Source of the DNA: Trematomus loennbergii
Taxonomy: Eukaryota > Chordata > Actinopteri > Perciformes > Nototheniidae
Length of the DNA stretch: 64,000 bases
Assembly (NCBI GenBank): GCA_012861695.1
Contig: JAAOOA010000006.1
Location: forward strand, 26,917,811-26,981,810
Reading direction: 5' to 3'
The position numbers and the translations under genes are program-made. The notes beneath the pieces were generated by a model, which saw only the letters and a list, made by a program, of their open reading frames with translations, made no database searches and was not told where the DNA came from. How positions within the stretch are numbered: position 1 is the first letter of the stretch; every line of letters starts with the position of its first letter. Of this stretch, positions 47,169 through 57,758 are shown piece after piece.

Positions 47169-48150
47169 CCCACGGGAACGCATACGGCAAAACGCATAGG
47201 ATTAACGCAAACGCAATCGCCAAAAAGCTTCCTTCCACACGCAATATACACCGGATAGTGTCTGCCCAGACGAGACAGCTCCGTTTAGATCCAACCGCTG
47301 GAAAAGCTGCAGTACATATGCCGAGCCTGTACGTGGCGCTGTAACTTCCTCCACAAAAGCAGCAACTTCCTCCACAAAAGCAGCGAAGAAGAATGGTTGT
47401 CATGGCTGCACTTCTGTTTATTCTCCGCGGTGGGGGCCGAGGGAACCGGGCAGAGTTTTTCGCCGGTCAACGTGTGTTAAAGTTTAAATCTTCCGGACAA
47501 AATTATAAAAGTGCCGGTCAAAGGTCTTCTTTGTTATTTATTGAGCTTTAAAACAAATGAATAACGACTCTATATAATGATATATAATAATAAAATACAC
47601 GGAGCCTGTCTCTTTTTCCTCTCTTCTGACAGCGTCAGTGTCTGTCTCATGCAGCAGCTGATCCAGTAATGAGTGACCCGACAGTAAAAATAAACATATT
47701 TATAACTAGTTTAGGTAGTTTGAGAGGTAATTAAAATAGCTAAGGGTGATGATCTGACTTGAAGTGTGTGTTTTGCTCCCGCTGCATCACAGCGGGAGGA
47801 GCTGCGTGTCTCCTGTCAGATTAGACTTCACTCGCGTTTATGTCCATATCGAGATAAAGATAAATAATCTGAATTCAGTGTGCAGTGTACTTTTGCGGGG
47901 GTGAGCAGCAGAGGTGGGGAGAGGCGGGGCTATTGCGTCGTCATTATCAGAAAATGACCGTATAGAGGCTACCACACGGAGCCGTTGGACCCCCCAGAGT
48001 GCTCCGTTCCCAGATCTATCCACCTTTGGACCCGTTGTCGTTTGCGGGGTCCGTTTCTATCGTTTCGTTACGGCGTCGTGTGGCAAAAAGGGCTATACGC
48101 AAGAGAAATATGCGGATACAACCCGTTTTCGTTCCCGTGGGGCCGGGGCC
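47169..48150 (+). mobile_element. MITE with cccacgggaacg TIRs
   Basis: The left end cccacgggaacgcatacgg and the right end ccgttttcgttcccgtgggg are inverted. The empty site is read directly from 32640-32680 (agttcat ... tgaaatgttcactt). Family members or fragments are at 29515-30310, 23255-23440 and 54655-55130. No transposase; short open frames (MGRGGAIASSLSENDRIEAT and others) are not conserved between copies. Confidence 0.8.
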
Positions 48151-48334
48151 TAAGTTCATTTTTTTTCTCCAAGCTAAAAAACTTTTCTTTTTTTTCTGTG
48201 ACTTCAAATTTGGTTCACAGATACGTGGATATTTTATACAAGTGTAAATGTATGCACACAAGCTCAGATTTTTTTTCTGCTAGTGCTCACATCAGGTTTT
48301 ACAAGCTCTCGCATTTTGTACCATATCTACCTTC

Positions 48335-48340
<6 letters not shown>
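48151..48340 (-). mobile_element. Dispersed element, interrupted copy, last piece
   Basis: Reverse of about 32470-32650 (ttttctgtgacttcaaattt, gtgctcacatcaggttttac), ending in the CAGA repeat. Confidence 0.85.

Positions 48341-48379
<39 letters not shown>
48338..48379. repeat. (CAGA)n microsatellite
   Basis: About ten perfect tetranucleotide units. Confidence 0.97.
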
Positions 48380-49239
48380 GTGAGAGCAGTCTGGGTGTCT
48401 GGGTGTTTTTAGGCCCTGATGCTCTGACAGTGATGACACTTGGAGTATTTGGAGCTGGACAGTCTGATCAGCTCGTTGCCTCCAGCAGCTGCTCCTGTTC
48501 TGAGCTGCCATTTCTTATTCATAACCTGCTGAACAGTAACCAGATCCACCAAAAACCCTTTATTCCTTCAGCCTCGTTCTCAGGCTGCTGCTGCTAATGC
48601 TCATACTGTATCAGAGTTTCATACACCACGGCCTTCTCCGATCTAAAGCTCTCAATTCAAGTCAATTATGTGCTGGTTATTAGGTTTTTATGAAGACAGT
48701 CAATTTTTTCATGATGATATTTTGGTTTTTAATTGGGCTTAATTTGTATTTTTCTTTTTCTATTACATTTTTTTAAACGTGACAATTTAGTTTGCACTGT
48801 TTATTCATAATTAAATTCCTTTAACATTTGTTTATTCTATTAAATGTATTGGTAATAAAACATGTACGAAAAATACACTAGGAGAAAATGTATATTGAGC
48901 CAGCTTATTTTTAATGGATAATAATATATATATATAATATAACTACTGTGTGTTCAATAGTAAGCACAATAACAACATTGAATGTGTGCCTATCACGTGA
49001 AAGATTATTGTAAAAGAAATCCAAGAAACACATTAATTTACACTGGTGACCTACATTTTTTTTATGAATGTTATACCCACAGTTATTTATAATCTTAACT
49101 GATTAATGAGTCACTTCCAGGTTTTTTCTCTGCTACTTGGAACTCAACGGAAAACGAATCAATTACAAAAACTCAACGTGACCTTTAACATTCAGCACGC
49201 ATGTTTAATGTTGTGTTGAAAGTAGGATACCAACTCTTA
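48380..49239. other. No gene seen
   Basis: 48380-48600 is moderately GC-rich (gcagctgctcctgttctgag) with an open frame but no recognised domain. The rest is AT-rich. Confidence 0.35.
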
Positions 49240-49536
49240 AGGCCCCTACACACCAAGCCGATTTCGGCCATCGATAGATGTCGATAGATGTCTGGCCGTC
49301 GATGAGCGTCCTGTCGCCCTACTCAGATTGGTGTGTCCGGCACCGTTGTGTCTTTTCGGCCGTGCCGACACCTTCCGCCCCCGATTGCATGCTGTCGGCA
49401 AAATAAATCCCTCTGATTGGCTGTTCAGCTTAGCGAATCAGTGCATGAGAAGCGAAACGGAAGTGAAGAAGGCACACACAGACGGCTATTATTTTTCATT
49501 TTCATCTCACCTGGACGCAAGAATTTATTTTACATC

Positions 49537-49640
49537 ATGGCGATCTGGAATGAAGAAACCGAAGACCAACTCAGTTGCCACGTAATTTACTGCCACACTT
49601 CCTGCATGAGGTGGACAATAGCTTCTTCAAGTATTTAACG
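49537..49640 (+). pseudogene. MADF/Myb-like protein N-terminal remnant
   Basis: Starts MAIWNEETEDQLSCHVIYCH. The W-N-E-E-T-E-D-Q-L string resembles the first helix of MADF DNA-binding domains carried by Harbinger transposons. The frame then breaks: a second frame (FLHEVDNSFFKYLTDRTLDD, about 49590-49665) looks equally protein-like. Only a fragment is present. Confidence 0.45.
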
Positions 49641-50062
49641 GACAGGACCCTGGACGATGTGGCTATTTTTAATTATTGTTTACATTGTAGAGTTCTACAT
49701 TTGATAATAAACCACTTTTTACCGCTACTGCAAAATACAAAACTTTATTTCGTACCTTCATACTACTACAGCCATTAGATAACACAACATTAGAATGAGG
49801 ATAAAATTAGCTATACTACAATAAAAGTCAGAAGATACAGATGATAAGCCTTTTCTCATCAAGCTCCACTTTTGTGGAATCAGCTTCCAGTTTGTGTTCG
49901 GGCGGCAGACAGCCTATCCGTTTTTAAGAGTACGCTTAAGACCTTCCTTTTTGATAAAGCTTATAGTTGATAAAATAATCTAATAAGAGTGCATTGACGT
50001 CGACACGTTGTGCCTCTTCACCTACACATTTTAGTTCTTACTCTTTTTCCTTACTGATGGTA

Positions 50063-50338
50063 TGTAATTTGGTTGTGTGTAGACTGTGGAAGCAGGGAGA
50101 GACATATACGTGCCTTGATCCCTGCCGAGTCGACGCACAACTGTTGATTGGTGTCAGTGCCAGAAACACTTTTTGGAGCAATGCGCTCATGGTATAGATG
50201 TAATTTGGTTGTGTGTGTAGACGGTGGAAGCAGGGAGAGGCATATACGTGCCTTGATTCCTGCCGAGTCGACGCACAACTATTGATTGGTGTCAGTGCCA
50301 AAAACTTTTTAGGAGCAATGCGCTCATGGTATAGATGT
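50063..50338. repeat. 136-bp tandem duplication
   Basis: Two copies of a block beginning tgtaatttggttgtgtgtag and ending ggagcaatgcgctcatggta, differing at a few positions. Confidence 0.92.
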
Positions 50339-50352
50339 GGCGCATACATCTT

Positions 50353-50846
50353 AATTCCTACTCTTTTCCCTCACCCTATCCTAAGGGAGTGCATGTACGT
50401 AGACACGTTGTGCCTCTCCACCTCTGTTTCTTACTTCTTACTTGCTACCCTTTTCCCTCAACCTATCCTAAGGGAGCGCATGTACGTAGACACGTTGTGC
50501 CTCTCCACCTCTGTTCCCTACTTCTTACCTACTACCCTTTTCCCTCAACCTATCCTAAGGGAGTGCATGTACGTAGACACGTTGTGCCTCTCCACCTCTG
50601 TTCCTTACTTCTTACTTGCTACCCTTTTCCCTCAACCTATCCTAAGGGAGTGCATGTACGTAGACACGTTGTGCCTCTCCACCTCTGTTCCCTACTTCTT
50701 ACCTACTACACTTTTCCCTCAACCTATCCTAAGGGAGTGCATGTACGTAGACACGTTGTGCCTCTCCACCTCTGTTCCTTACTTCTCACTTGCTACCCCT
50801 TATCCCTCAACCTATCCTAAGGGAGTGCATGTACGTAGACACGTTA
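50353..50846. repeat. 87-bp minisatellite with alternating subtypes
   Basis: Unit starts gcatgtacgtagacacgttg and recurs at 50391, 50478, 50565, 50652, 50739 and 50827. Units alternate between a ttacttcttacttgctaccc type and a ctacttcttacctactaccc type, giving a 174-bp higher-order period. A diverged unit lies at about 49985-50055. Frames of up to 261 codons arise only because 87 is divisible by three. Confidence 0.93.
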
Positions 50847-50869
50847 GTTTAGCTGCTATAGGCTTAGAC

Positions 50870-51495
50870 TGTCGGGGGGACCTTACTTCTTCCTTCTGTC
50901 TGTCTGTACCTGTGTACTCTCATGTTCCGAATAACCCAGCTTCCCCCAAATGTATTTTTGGTGTCTATATCTACGCCGGGATCCTGAGTCGTGGCTGATC
51001 CTGCTGCTGTGGTCCTGTGTCCTGGATCCTCTATCCTGAGTTCTGGATTTGAGTCCTGGACTTTGAGTCCTGGCTGAACCTGTCTCTGCGGTCCTGCCTG
51101 ACTCTCATCATACTACTTCCCTGATGGCTCCCACAGGATGGTGACATCCTCGTGGATTCATCTTCTTATTATAGACACATGCATTTCCAAACATTTGGTC
51201 TACCTACGCTGTAAAATGTATTATCTCTTCGATTTACACACGGCATCTATTGCACGTCTGTCCGTCCTGGGAGAGGGATCCCTCCTCTGTTGCTCTCCCT
51301 GAGGTTTCTCCCATTTCCCCCTTTAAATTGTGGGTTTTTCTCTGGAAGTTTTTCCTTGTACGATGTGAGGGTCTAAGGACAGAGGGTGTCGTATTGTCAT
51401 ACTGATATTCTGTACAAACTGTGAAGTCCACTGAGACAATTGTAACATTTGTGATATTGGACTATATAAATAAACATTGATTGATTGATTGATGT
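50870..51495 (+). mobile_element. LINE/SINE 3' region ending in (ATTG)n
   Basis: 51196-51410 is nearly identical to 22376-22570. The tail gactatataaataaacattg then attgattgattga closes it. Upstream, the ctggatcctctatcctgag-like low-complexity part looks like the same element family. The L2-like assignment is tentative. Confidence 0.65.
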
Positions 51496-51654
51496 AGGCT
51501 ACATGATGATACATAATTTGCCTGTCAGTGTTATGATGTTGTATATTAATATAATCTTGGATTATAATTACTGATGCATAGAATGTGGTAGCAGCAGTAC
51601 TTTAAGGTTGCCAGCCACAATGCTTAAATAGTTTCTTTCTGCTTCAGAGAGCTG

Positions 51655-52695
51655 GGTTGCGGTCGAATAGTCCAAAAATCAGCTCCTATCGTCTATCCCT
51701 ATCGTCTATTCCTTGACCTCTGTGTGAAACGTCACAGGGTTAAGGAATAGTGGATAGGAGAATTCAAAAGGATTTAGGAGAAGAGACTGCGGTGCTTTGA
51801 GAATCCGACTGCACTTTCACTATCCAACGTATTTATGATGCGCCAGCGGACGTCTTAAATGTGCATCTGCTGCTGTGGGGAAACTACAGTTTTCTATACA
51901 GCGGACTATATGGATGTATAATAAGAACGACGGACTACTGTAAACTCATCTAGAGACTCTACACCGTGCTCTGATGCTCTTGTTTTATGCTTTATGAACG
52001 TGGACAACAGAGAAACATATTCTTCATGACCAAAGTTGGAATTGAAATAAAAAAGGGAAGTGAAACTTATGCTCGTCACCCTCTCCCTCCGGTCCACATT
52101 ATTACAAATGATCCCAATAAGTGTTATTGTATGAAAAGATCTTAAAATAAATACAAATGTATTTATTAAAAACGTTAGTCCTTAACATCTATCACTGTGT
52201 ATATCACCATTCAAACATCTTTTAAAAGTTTAACAAACCCCACACAGCTCAGTAAAGACTGTGAAATGTTGACTTTATTTGATCATTTCAGTAAAAACTA
52301 ACATTCATATTTCTCTTTTTGATTATAATACTGATGAACGTTCAAAATAAAGCACTTTGGCAACTTACCACATACGTTTTAAAATGCTTAATAAGCACCG
52401 TAACTTTCATGATATAATTTCTCGGTCATAATCGGTTGTATCTGTGAACGGCCGACTGTTGTGTGATGGTAAATGCTGCGGCCGCAAGGCATTGTGGGGC
52501 AGCATTTTCTCCTTTCTTTTCGTAAAGGAAGGTCCAGTGATAAGCTAAAGGAGGTTATAAAGGAAGTTTGAAACCTCCTTTCCTATCATCTAGAGAATTC
52601 GAACGGCTCTTATCATGGCTGCCACTGAGGTACTTCCGGGTCATTTCACTCCATTAGGAAGGTTCCTAAGCAAAACGGACTATTCGACCACAACC
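51655..52695. mobile_element. MITE with ggttgcggtcgaatagtcc TIRs
   Basis: The left TIR ggttgcggtcgaatagtcc and the right TIR ggactattcgaccacaacc pair with one mismatch. CTG flanks both sides (51652-51654 and 52696-52698), possibly a 3-bp duplication. The second copy is at 7502-8487. Confidence 0.85.
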
Positions 52696-52959
52696 CTGAA
52701 GTTTGTATATATCACGCAGTCTGTCTTCCGGTTGCCTCTTTTGAATGACGAATACACACTACCACCGCCTGCTGGTAACTAGAGTTATTGCCACTCACGC
52801 ATGCGCAGTTCGTACGTGCTACTTGGCCGTCGGCTGAAGTCTTTGCGGTGTGTTCTAGTGCGACTGTTGGCCAAGAAGCAGGAGACGTGAGGCGACACAA
52901 CAGTCGTGTTCTGTCGGGGCGTGTTCTTTGGTGTCAGCTTGATGTGTAGGGGCCTTTAA

Positions 52960-53340
52960 AGGTAGGGTAGATAATTCACTTCAGAAACACTTTTTGTTAT
53001 ATTCCATGGAATGCTCTTAACATCCTGATAGCAATGAATAAATTAAATGCTTTGACAATAAATATATACAAATATTTCATCTGTGGAAGCCGTGGCGCTG
53101 TAAAAAGCAAGTCCAATTATCTGCCTCGGCCCGCGGCAGATAACTGGATGGCCTACCGGCCTGTCAGTCTTCCATCTCGTGCACAAACTTATCTCGTGCC
53201 CTCATTGGTCATGTGCACGTTCGTGTGTGTTGGAGAAGGGGCTCTGTAAAGAAGTCTGAAGGAAGGGGCAGATTTCTTTCCGTTGTGTACTTTCAAATTC
53301 TAGCTTACTCAAGCTGGTTTCTCCATTCTTACCTACCCTA
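52960..53340. mobile_element. TTAA-MITE, aggtggggtaggtaa family
   Basis: Left TTAA at 52956-52959, end aggtagggtagataattcac. Its right end cttacctaccctacct runs straight into the next MITE, whose junction removed the expected TTAA. Confidence 0.85.
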
Positions 53341-54487
53341 CCTGTTAAGCCCCACGGACCTGCCGAAGGGGCCGAAACCACAACATCTGCAAGCAACAGT
53401 GTCTGAGGGCTTCTTAAGATTTAATAAACTATGAATGTTTCACATCCATGCAACGGGAAGAAACTCAGCTAACTGAAAATGATATATATAACCATTTTTA
53501 ACAAAAGAAAACACAAGACTAACGCTGAGCCCCTGAATTAGCCCTGAGCGAGAAAATGCTAACGCCATTAGCACAGAACTCATGGTATAAAACCCTTATT
53601 ACTTATCGTAAATGCACATCCAACCCATCGATTAGCATCGTGAGATTACACAGATTCGATAGGTATCATTATCATCGCGACATGATCATCGCGACATGAT
53701 CAAAACGACGCGACATGAGAAACAAAAACAGACATCACAACATGTGGCATTAGGTAGCAAAAACTGCACATTTCTTACCTTAGCTGTTATTCTGATCAAA
53801 ACTTGTCTTCAATGGCATTAAAACGATAAAAACGCTGCTGAAGGTTAATCCATAGGTTAATCCAATGTGTCTGTGTCACTTTGAAATGATTCCTGATAAT
53901 CCATCAGCAATAAACGTAGTTTTAACTTTTCAGATTTCAGAGCGTAAGATCGGTTTCGCTTTGGGCAAACTGCGTGTGCATAGCTCTCATTTCTCAATGG
54001 TAACGTTGGTGTGTATGTGGAAATTCCCCTTCGATTCTATTGGCTCTAACGGTTCAAAAGAGATGTCAATCATCAAAATCGACCAATGGGTTCCAGAGAA
54101 ACGGCAAATACACCCATTTCCACCCAAATGACCCCAGAGGTGGAATTTGTTTTGCTAAACCTCTCTAAAAAGGTAAAATGTCACTTGTTTTGCATCAATC
54201 TTGATACAGGGTACTTATTATATGTTGTACTTTGGATTCTTAAAGCTTTTAGTCTACTAACCCATCATCCAAGGGTGGTTTTCACTATAAGTAATTTTTT
54301 TTTGGATGGACACAATAATTTTTTTACTATGTTCAATCTGAATTTTCTTTAAAATAAAAAACATCTATATTGATTCTGAATGTTCTACATCCAACTCACA
54401 GGTTTATCATTGCTTTATAAAGTGTAGTTATGGTCTGGAAATGTCATTTTCGAGCCTGAGACCTGAAAAACAGGCTTGGGGCTTAAC
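53341..54487 (-). mobile_element. TTAA-MITE, cctgttaagcccc family
   Basis: Left end cctgttaagccccacgg, right end caggcttggggcttaact, then TTAA (54488-54491). Same family as 36043 and 45833. Confidence 0.85.
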
Positions 54488-54491
54488 TTAA

Positions 54492-55368
54492 AGTGGACCT
54501 ATCATGCTATATTTAAATTATATATTGAAGGACCATACCTATATAAGGTATATTTATACGTTTCTGTTTTCAAAATACCAAACAGATCATGCATTTTAGC
54601 CATGCCTCATTTCTCTCTATGTGCTGTTTGCTGTCTACGGGTCTGATTCTGCTGACCACGCCCCCTGCAGGAGAGGTGAGCCATGATCAGCTGCTGGGCT
54701 GTCAGAAGAGGGGGAGAAAAAGAGATCTCCGTCCTCCGTGTTTTATTATATAGAGTCGTTATTCATTTGTTTTAAAGCTCAATAAATAACAAAGAAGGCC
54801 TTTGACCGGCACTTTTCAAATTTTGTCCGGAAGATTTCAACTTTAACGGACATCTTGACCGGCGAAAGAAACTGAAACTGAAACTCTGCCGCACGGTCCC
54901 CTCGTTCCTTGGAAGAGGCGGAGAGGTGGGTGTTTGTCATCTGCTGGTGAACTAACCGGAGAGAATTACAGTGCTTGCCTCGACGGGGAGGGATTGCATT
55001 GAATTAAAGCAGCGGGAGCAAACGCTTGCCTCGGGAGGGAGAAAAAAGCCACAGCGGAGAATAAACAGAAGGGTAACCATAGTAACTATGGGCGGGAAGT
55101 CTTCTTCGCTGCTTTTGTGGCAGACTACAGCGCCACTTACAGGCCTGGCATATGTACTACAGCGTCTCCAGCGCTTTCGAGCGGCAATGGCCGGCAAAAA
55201 TCTGGATCAGGCTGTATCAGATCCGTTGCAGCCCCTTTTTTTAGAGGGGTATGGAGGAAAATAGAGAGGGTTGTGTTTTCTGATACTTGGTGAGTTCCCT
55301 GGAACACCGGGGACACATATTCATGTATAAAAGACGTACAAAAGTGCATTTTGCATGATAGGTCCCCT
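54492..55368 (-). mobile_element. TTAA-MITE, aggggacctatcatgc family, with an internal insertion
   Basis: Flanked by TTAA (54488-54491 and 55369-55372). Compared with 33167-33655 it carries extra sequence at about 54655-55130 that belongs to the 47169-48150 family (ggcctttgaccggcactttt). Confidence 0.85.
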
Positions 55369-55372
55369 TTAA

Positions 55373-56284
55373 GGTTGGCTGTAATTCACCTTAAACAACA
55401 GTATGTAAGATGACGTAGTTTTTGCAAATTATCCCCCATACAGTGCAATTTAGACATACACCAGTCACACGAAAAAAAATGTTTTGACATGACTTATGAA
55501 TGATAAAAAAATAGAGGGTGACAACTTTTTTACACTGCTAAACATCAATCAAGTGCAACTAAAATAGACAAGGCAGCTAACTGTGCTAAAAGCTAGCTAG
55601 CTAACGGCAGCTAGGCCTTATACTAGCAGCAGATAGCAATAACAAGTTAAGCCTTATGTTTATCTGGAAACTCCATGAATCAGAAAGACTCAAAGGCAGA
55701 GCTGCCAAATAATATCAGAGGACAAAACTTCAGTAACTCTGAAATCAACATAGTAGAACAAACGTTACGCACTTCTTCCTGGAGATCTTACGACCCAATC
55801 AGTGAGGTTGCATGCTGTGCAAGATAAGGTGTCTGGAGAGGCATTAACTTTATTATAAGTTAATGTAGCATTCAAATAAGTATTTTTTGACAAAGACTAT
55901 AAGTTGTTAATGTTGCTTTAGCGGTCAGGACTTTAGAGACATCAATAACTTCTCAGGTAAAAATTGTTTTATTTTTAACTGGTTGCTTTGTTGAAATAAT
56001 GCAAATGTATTTTTTGTGTTCAGTAAAAAACAGCAAATGAGAAGATGACACTGCAGCAACTGAGAAGATGAAGCTGCATGTCACAGTTGTTGTTGCATTT
56101 TTAAAGCGCAGTGAGGGAGTTTAGTGTTTCTTTCTCTCTATAATTAGCTGGAGTCTCGGAACGTGTTAATTAGATCACTGTATACTAACACACACTCTGT
56201 TACTCCCTCACAATATGAATATGGACAATATACATGCATATTATATTGACACTGAACCACTGTTATGATATCATCTTACAATCC
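55373..56284. other. Unique sequence upstream of a gene start
   Basis: AT-rich, no repeat family recognised and no coding support. It may hold distal regulatory sequence for the exon at 56549. Confidence 0.4.
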
Positions 56285-56350
56285 CCTGGGTGAGTCACAT
56301 GACCCCTGTTAGGGTGAGAGAGGGGGGGTCAAACGCTTCAATGAAAACCA
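56285..56350 (+). promoter_or_regulatory. Candidate promoter-proximal elements
   Basis: TGAGTCA (AP-1-like, 56291-56297) overlaps TCACATGA (M-box/E-box type, 56295-56302), and AACCACA (RUNX-like) lies at about 56346. They sit 200-260 bases upstream of the start codon. No TATA box is evident. This is motif matching only. Confidence 0.3.
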
Positions 56351-56351
56351 C

Positions 56352-56471
56352 ATGGAGGGAGGAGAGAGCTGCGATCAGAGAGTGAGGGAGAGAGAGGCCA
56401 ACATGAGCCACAGAGACACACGAAGAAGAACAACAGAGCAGCTGTGGGAAACATCTAAGGACCAGAACTAA
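56352..56471 (+). other. Upstream open reading frame (39 codons)
   Basis: ATG 56352 opens a frame (MEGGESCDQRVREREANMSH ...) with a second in-frame ATG at 56403, ending TAA 56469-56471, 77 bases before the main ATG. If transcribed in the leader it could lower translation of the main frame. Confidence 0.45.
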
Positions 56472-56548
56472 GGTCAGACCCAGGACCAGAGGCTACCCAC
56501 CGACCAGCACCAGAACCAGGCCCGCAGACCAGGAGCAGACCATCCACC

Positions 56549-56607
56549 ATGTCAGAGTCCATCAAAAGAAAGAGCTCCAGCAGACAGCTCCTGCAGAATC
56601 TCATCAG
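56549..56607 (+). CDS. First coding exon of a host gene (unidentified)
   Basis: ATG in a strong Kozak context (ccaccATGt) opens MSESIKRKSSSRQLLQNLI, then AG of the next codon, then a consensus donor (AG|GTGAGA at 56608). The exon has 19 codons plus two bases, so the next exon must begin in phase 2. The peptide is basic and Ser-rich (IKRKSSSRQLL), resembling a short alternative N-terminus that could be phosphorylated. It faintly recalls N-termini of LSP1/caldesmon-like cytoskeletal proteins, but I cannot confirm this. The surrounding GA-rich 5' leader and upstream ORF fit a real transcript. Later exons are probably outside the window, because no convincing continuation was found in the next 7 kb. 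Confidence 0.6.
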
Positions 56608-57758
56608 GTGAGACACATGACAATGACAGGTTTTACTTTCATTTTTCACTCATACCTGCAGTATAAAATTAAAGCAAACGTTTTTTGTGATATAAATTGA
56701 ATTTGCTAAAGGTTTGCTCTGTGCAATTTGAAAATTGTTCACCACTCAGTAACTTATTTTTTTGACAAACAGCCTTCATAAGGTCAACATAAAATAATGA
56801 AACATGTATCAACCAGTGGTAAATACCTCGGCCAGATTGGAGTTTAAATGTAAATACAGTAATATAATTGAATATCTGTATTGTATTGTGGACGTTATTC
56901 ATGCATAATACTCATTTAATTTGTGATACTTTAGGGATTTATTTTAATAACACTTAAATACTTTTCTTATATAATGTATTTTCTTCTGTATTTTGCTGCA
57001 TTGACACTTGAATTTATCTACCTGTCTGTCTGTTGAATAAATACATGACTTGCATATTGATACTTTTTAAAAACATACACAGTGTTCTCAAAAGGGAAAC
57101 AACCAGGGTCCTAGAATCAAACCATGTGGAACACCAGACAACATTTAAGCAAAGAACAAAGATACATAAGAACAGAGCACGTTCTACGATATAGTTTATT
57201 CAATTTTTAAGCCTTCGGCCAATATCTTTCTGAGGGGTGATTATAGTAAATGCAGAGATGAGTAATTCCAAAACAGGGTATACCCTTAACATCATCCATC
57301 AGATTATCAGTTATAAATAATCATGTTAAATTGATAGGTGGTGTAAACTGCCTGCAAAGTACACTGATAACATTTGTCTTTACAAAATGTAGTTTGGTTT
57401 CCAGAGCTTCACACCCACATTTAATAATTCCAGCTGTGTTACTTTTGAAACACTTAAGTGATGTGGGATGAATTGCGGATGTCAAGTCATTACTGCTTTA
57501 TTGGTTGGAGTCTTCAGCAGTCTTGTGTATTGCTTTGAAATGCTTTACTTTTCTTTGGCACTGCAGCAACAGAGGTGTCGTACAACAGAGCTATAAGACA
57601 GCAGCTCTCAGCTGTGCTCCATTCCTGGTATACCTTCACTTTTCCCTCTACCCTCGCTCGGGAGAATAACTCCCCTTCACCAGGGGAAGGTGACGCAAGA
57701 CATATGTTGATAAATTGTCCAAAAAGTGGCCAAATGCTGTCGACACCTAACTGAGATC
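56608..57758 (+). other. Putative intron 1, first part
   Basis: Begins GTGAGACACATGAC. AT-rich with no recognisable exon or repeat. Confidence 0.45.

Larger units (their letters stand above)
49240..52955 (+). mobile_element. PIF/Harbinger-type element with MADF remnant, TSD TTA
   Basis: The left end aggcccctacacaccaagcc and the right end, reverse-complemented (aggcccctacacatcaagct), match at about 18 of 20 positions. They are flanked by TTA at 49237-49239 and 52956-52958. Just inside the left end is a short frame typical of the start of the MADF/Myb-like protein of Harbinger elements. The interior has been filled by a minisatellite, an LINE tail and a MITE. No transposase is left, so it is non-autonomous. 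Confidence 0.75.

Noticed and set aside
50213..50998. 261-codon plus-strand frame
   Set aside because: It is a translation of the 87-bp minisatellite (29 codons per unit); a second frame is open too.
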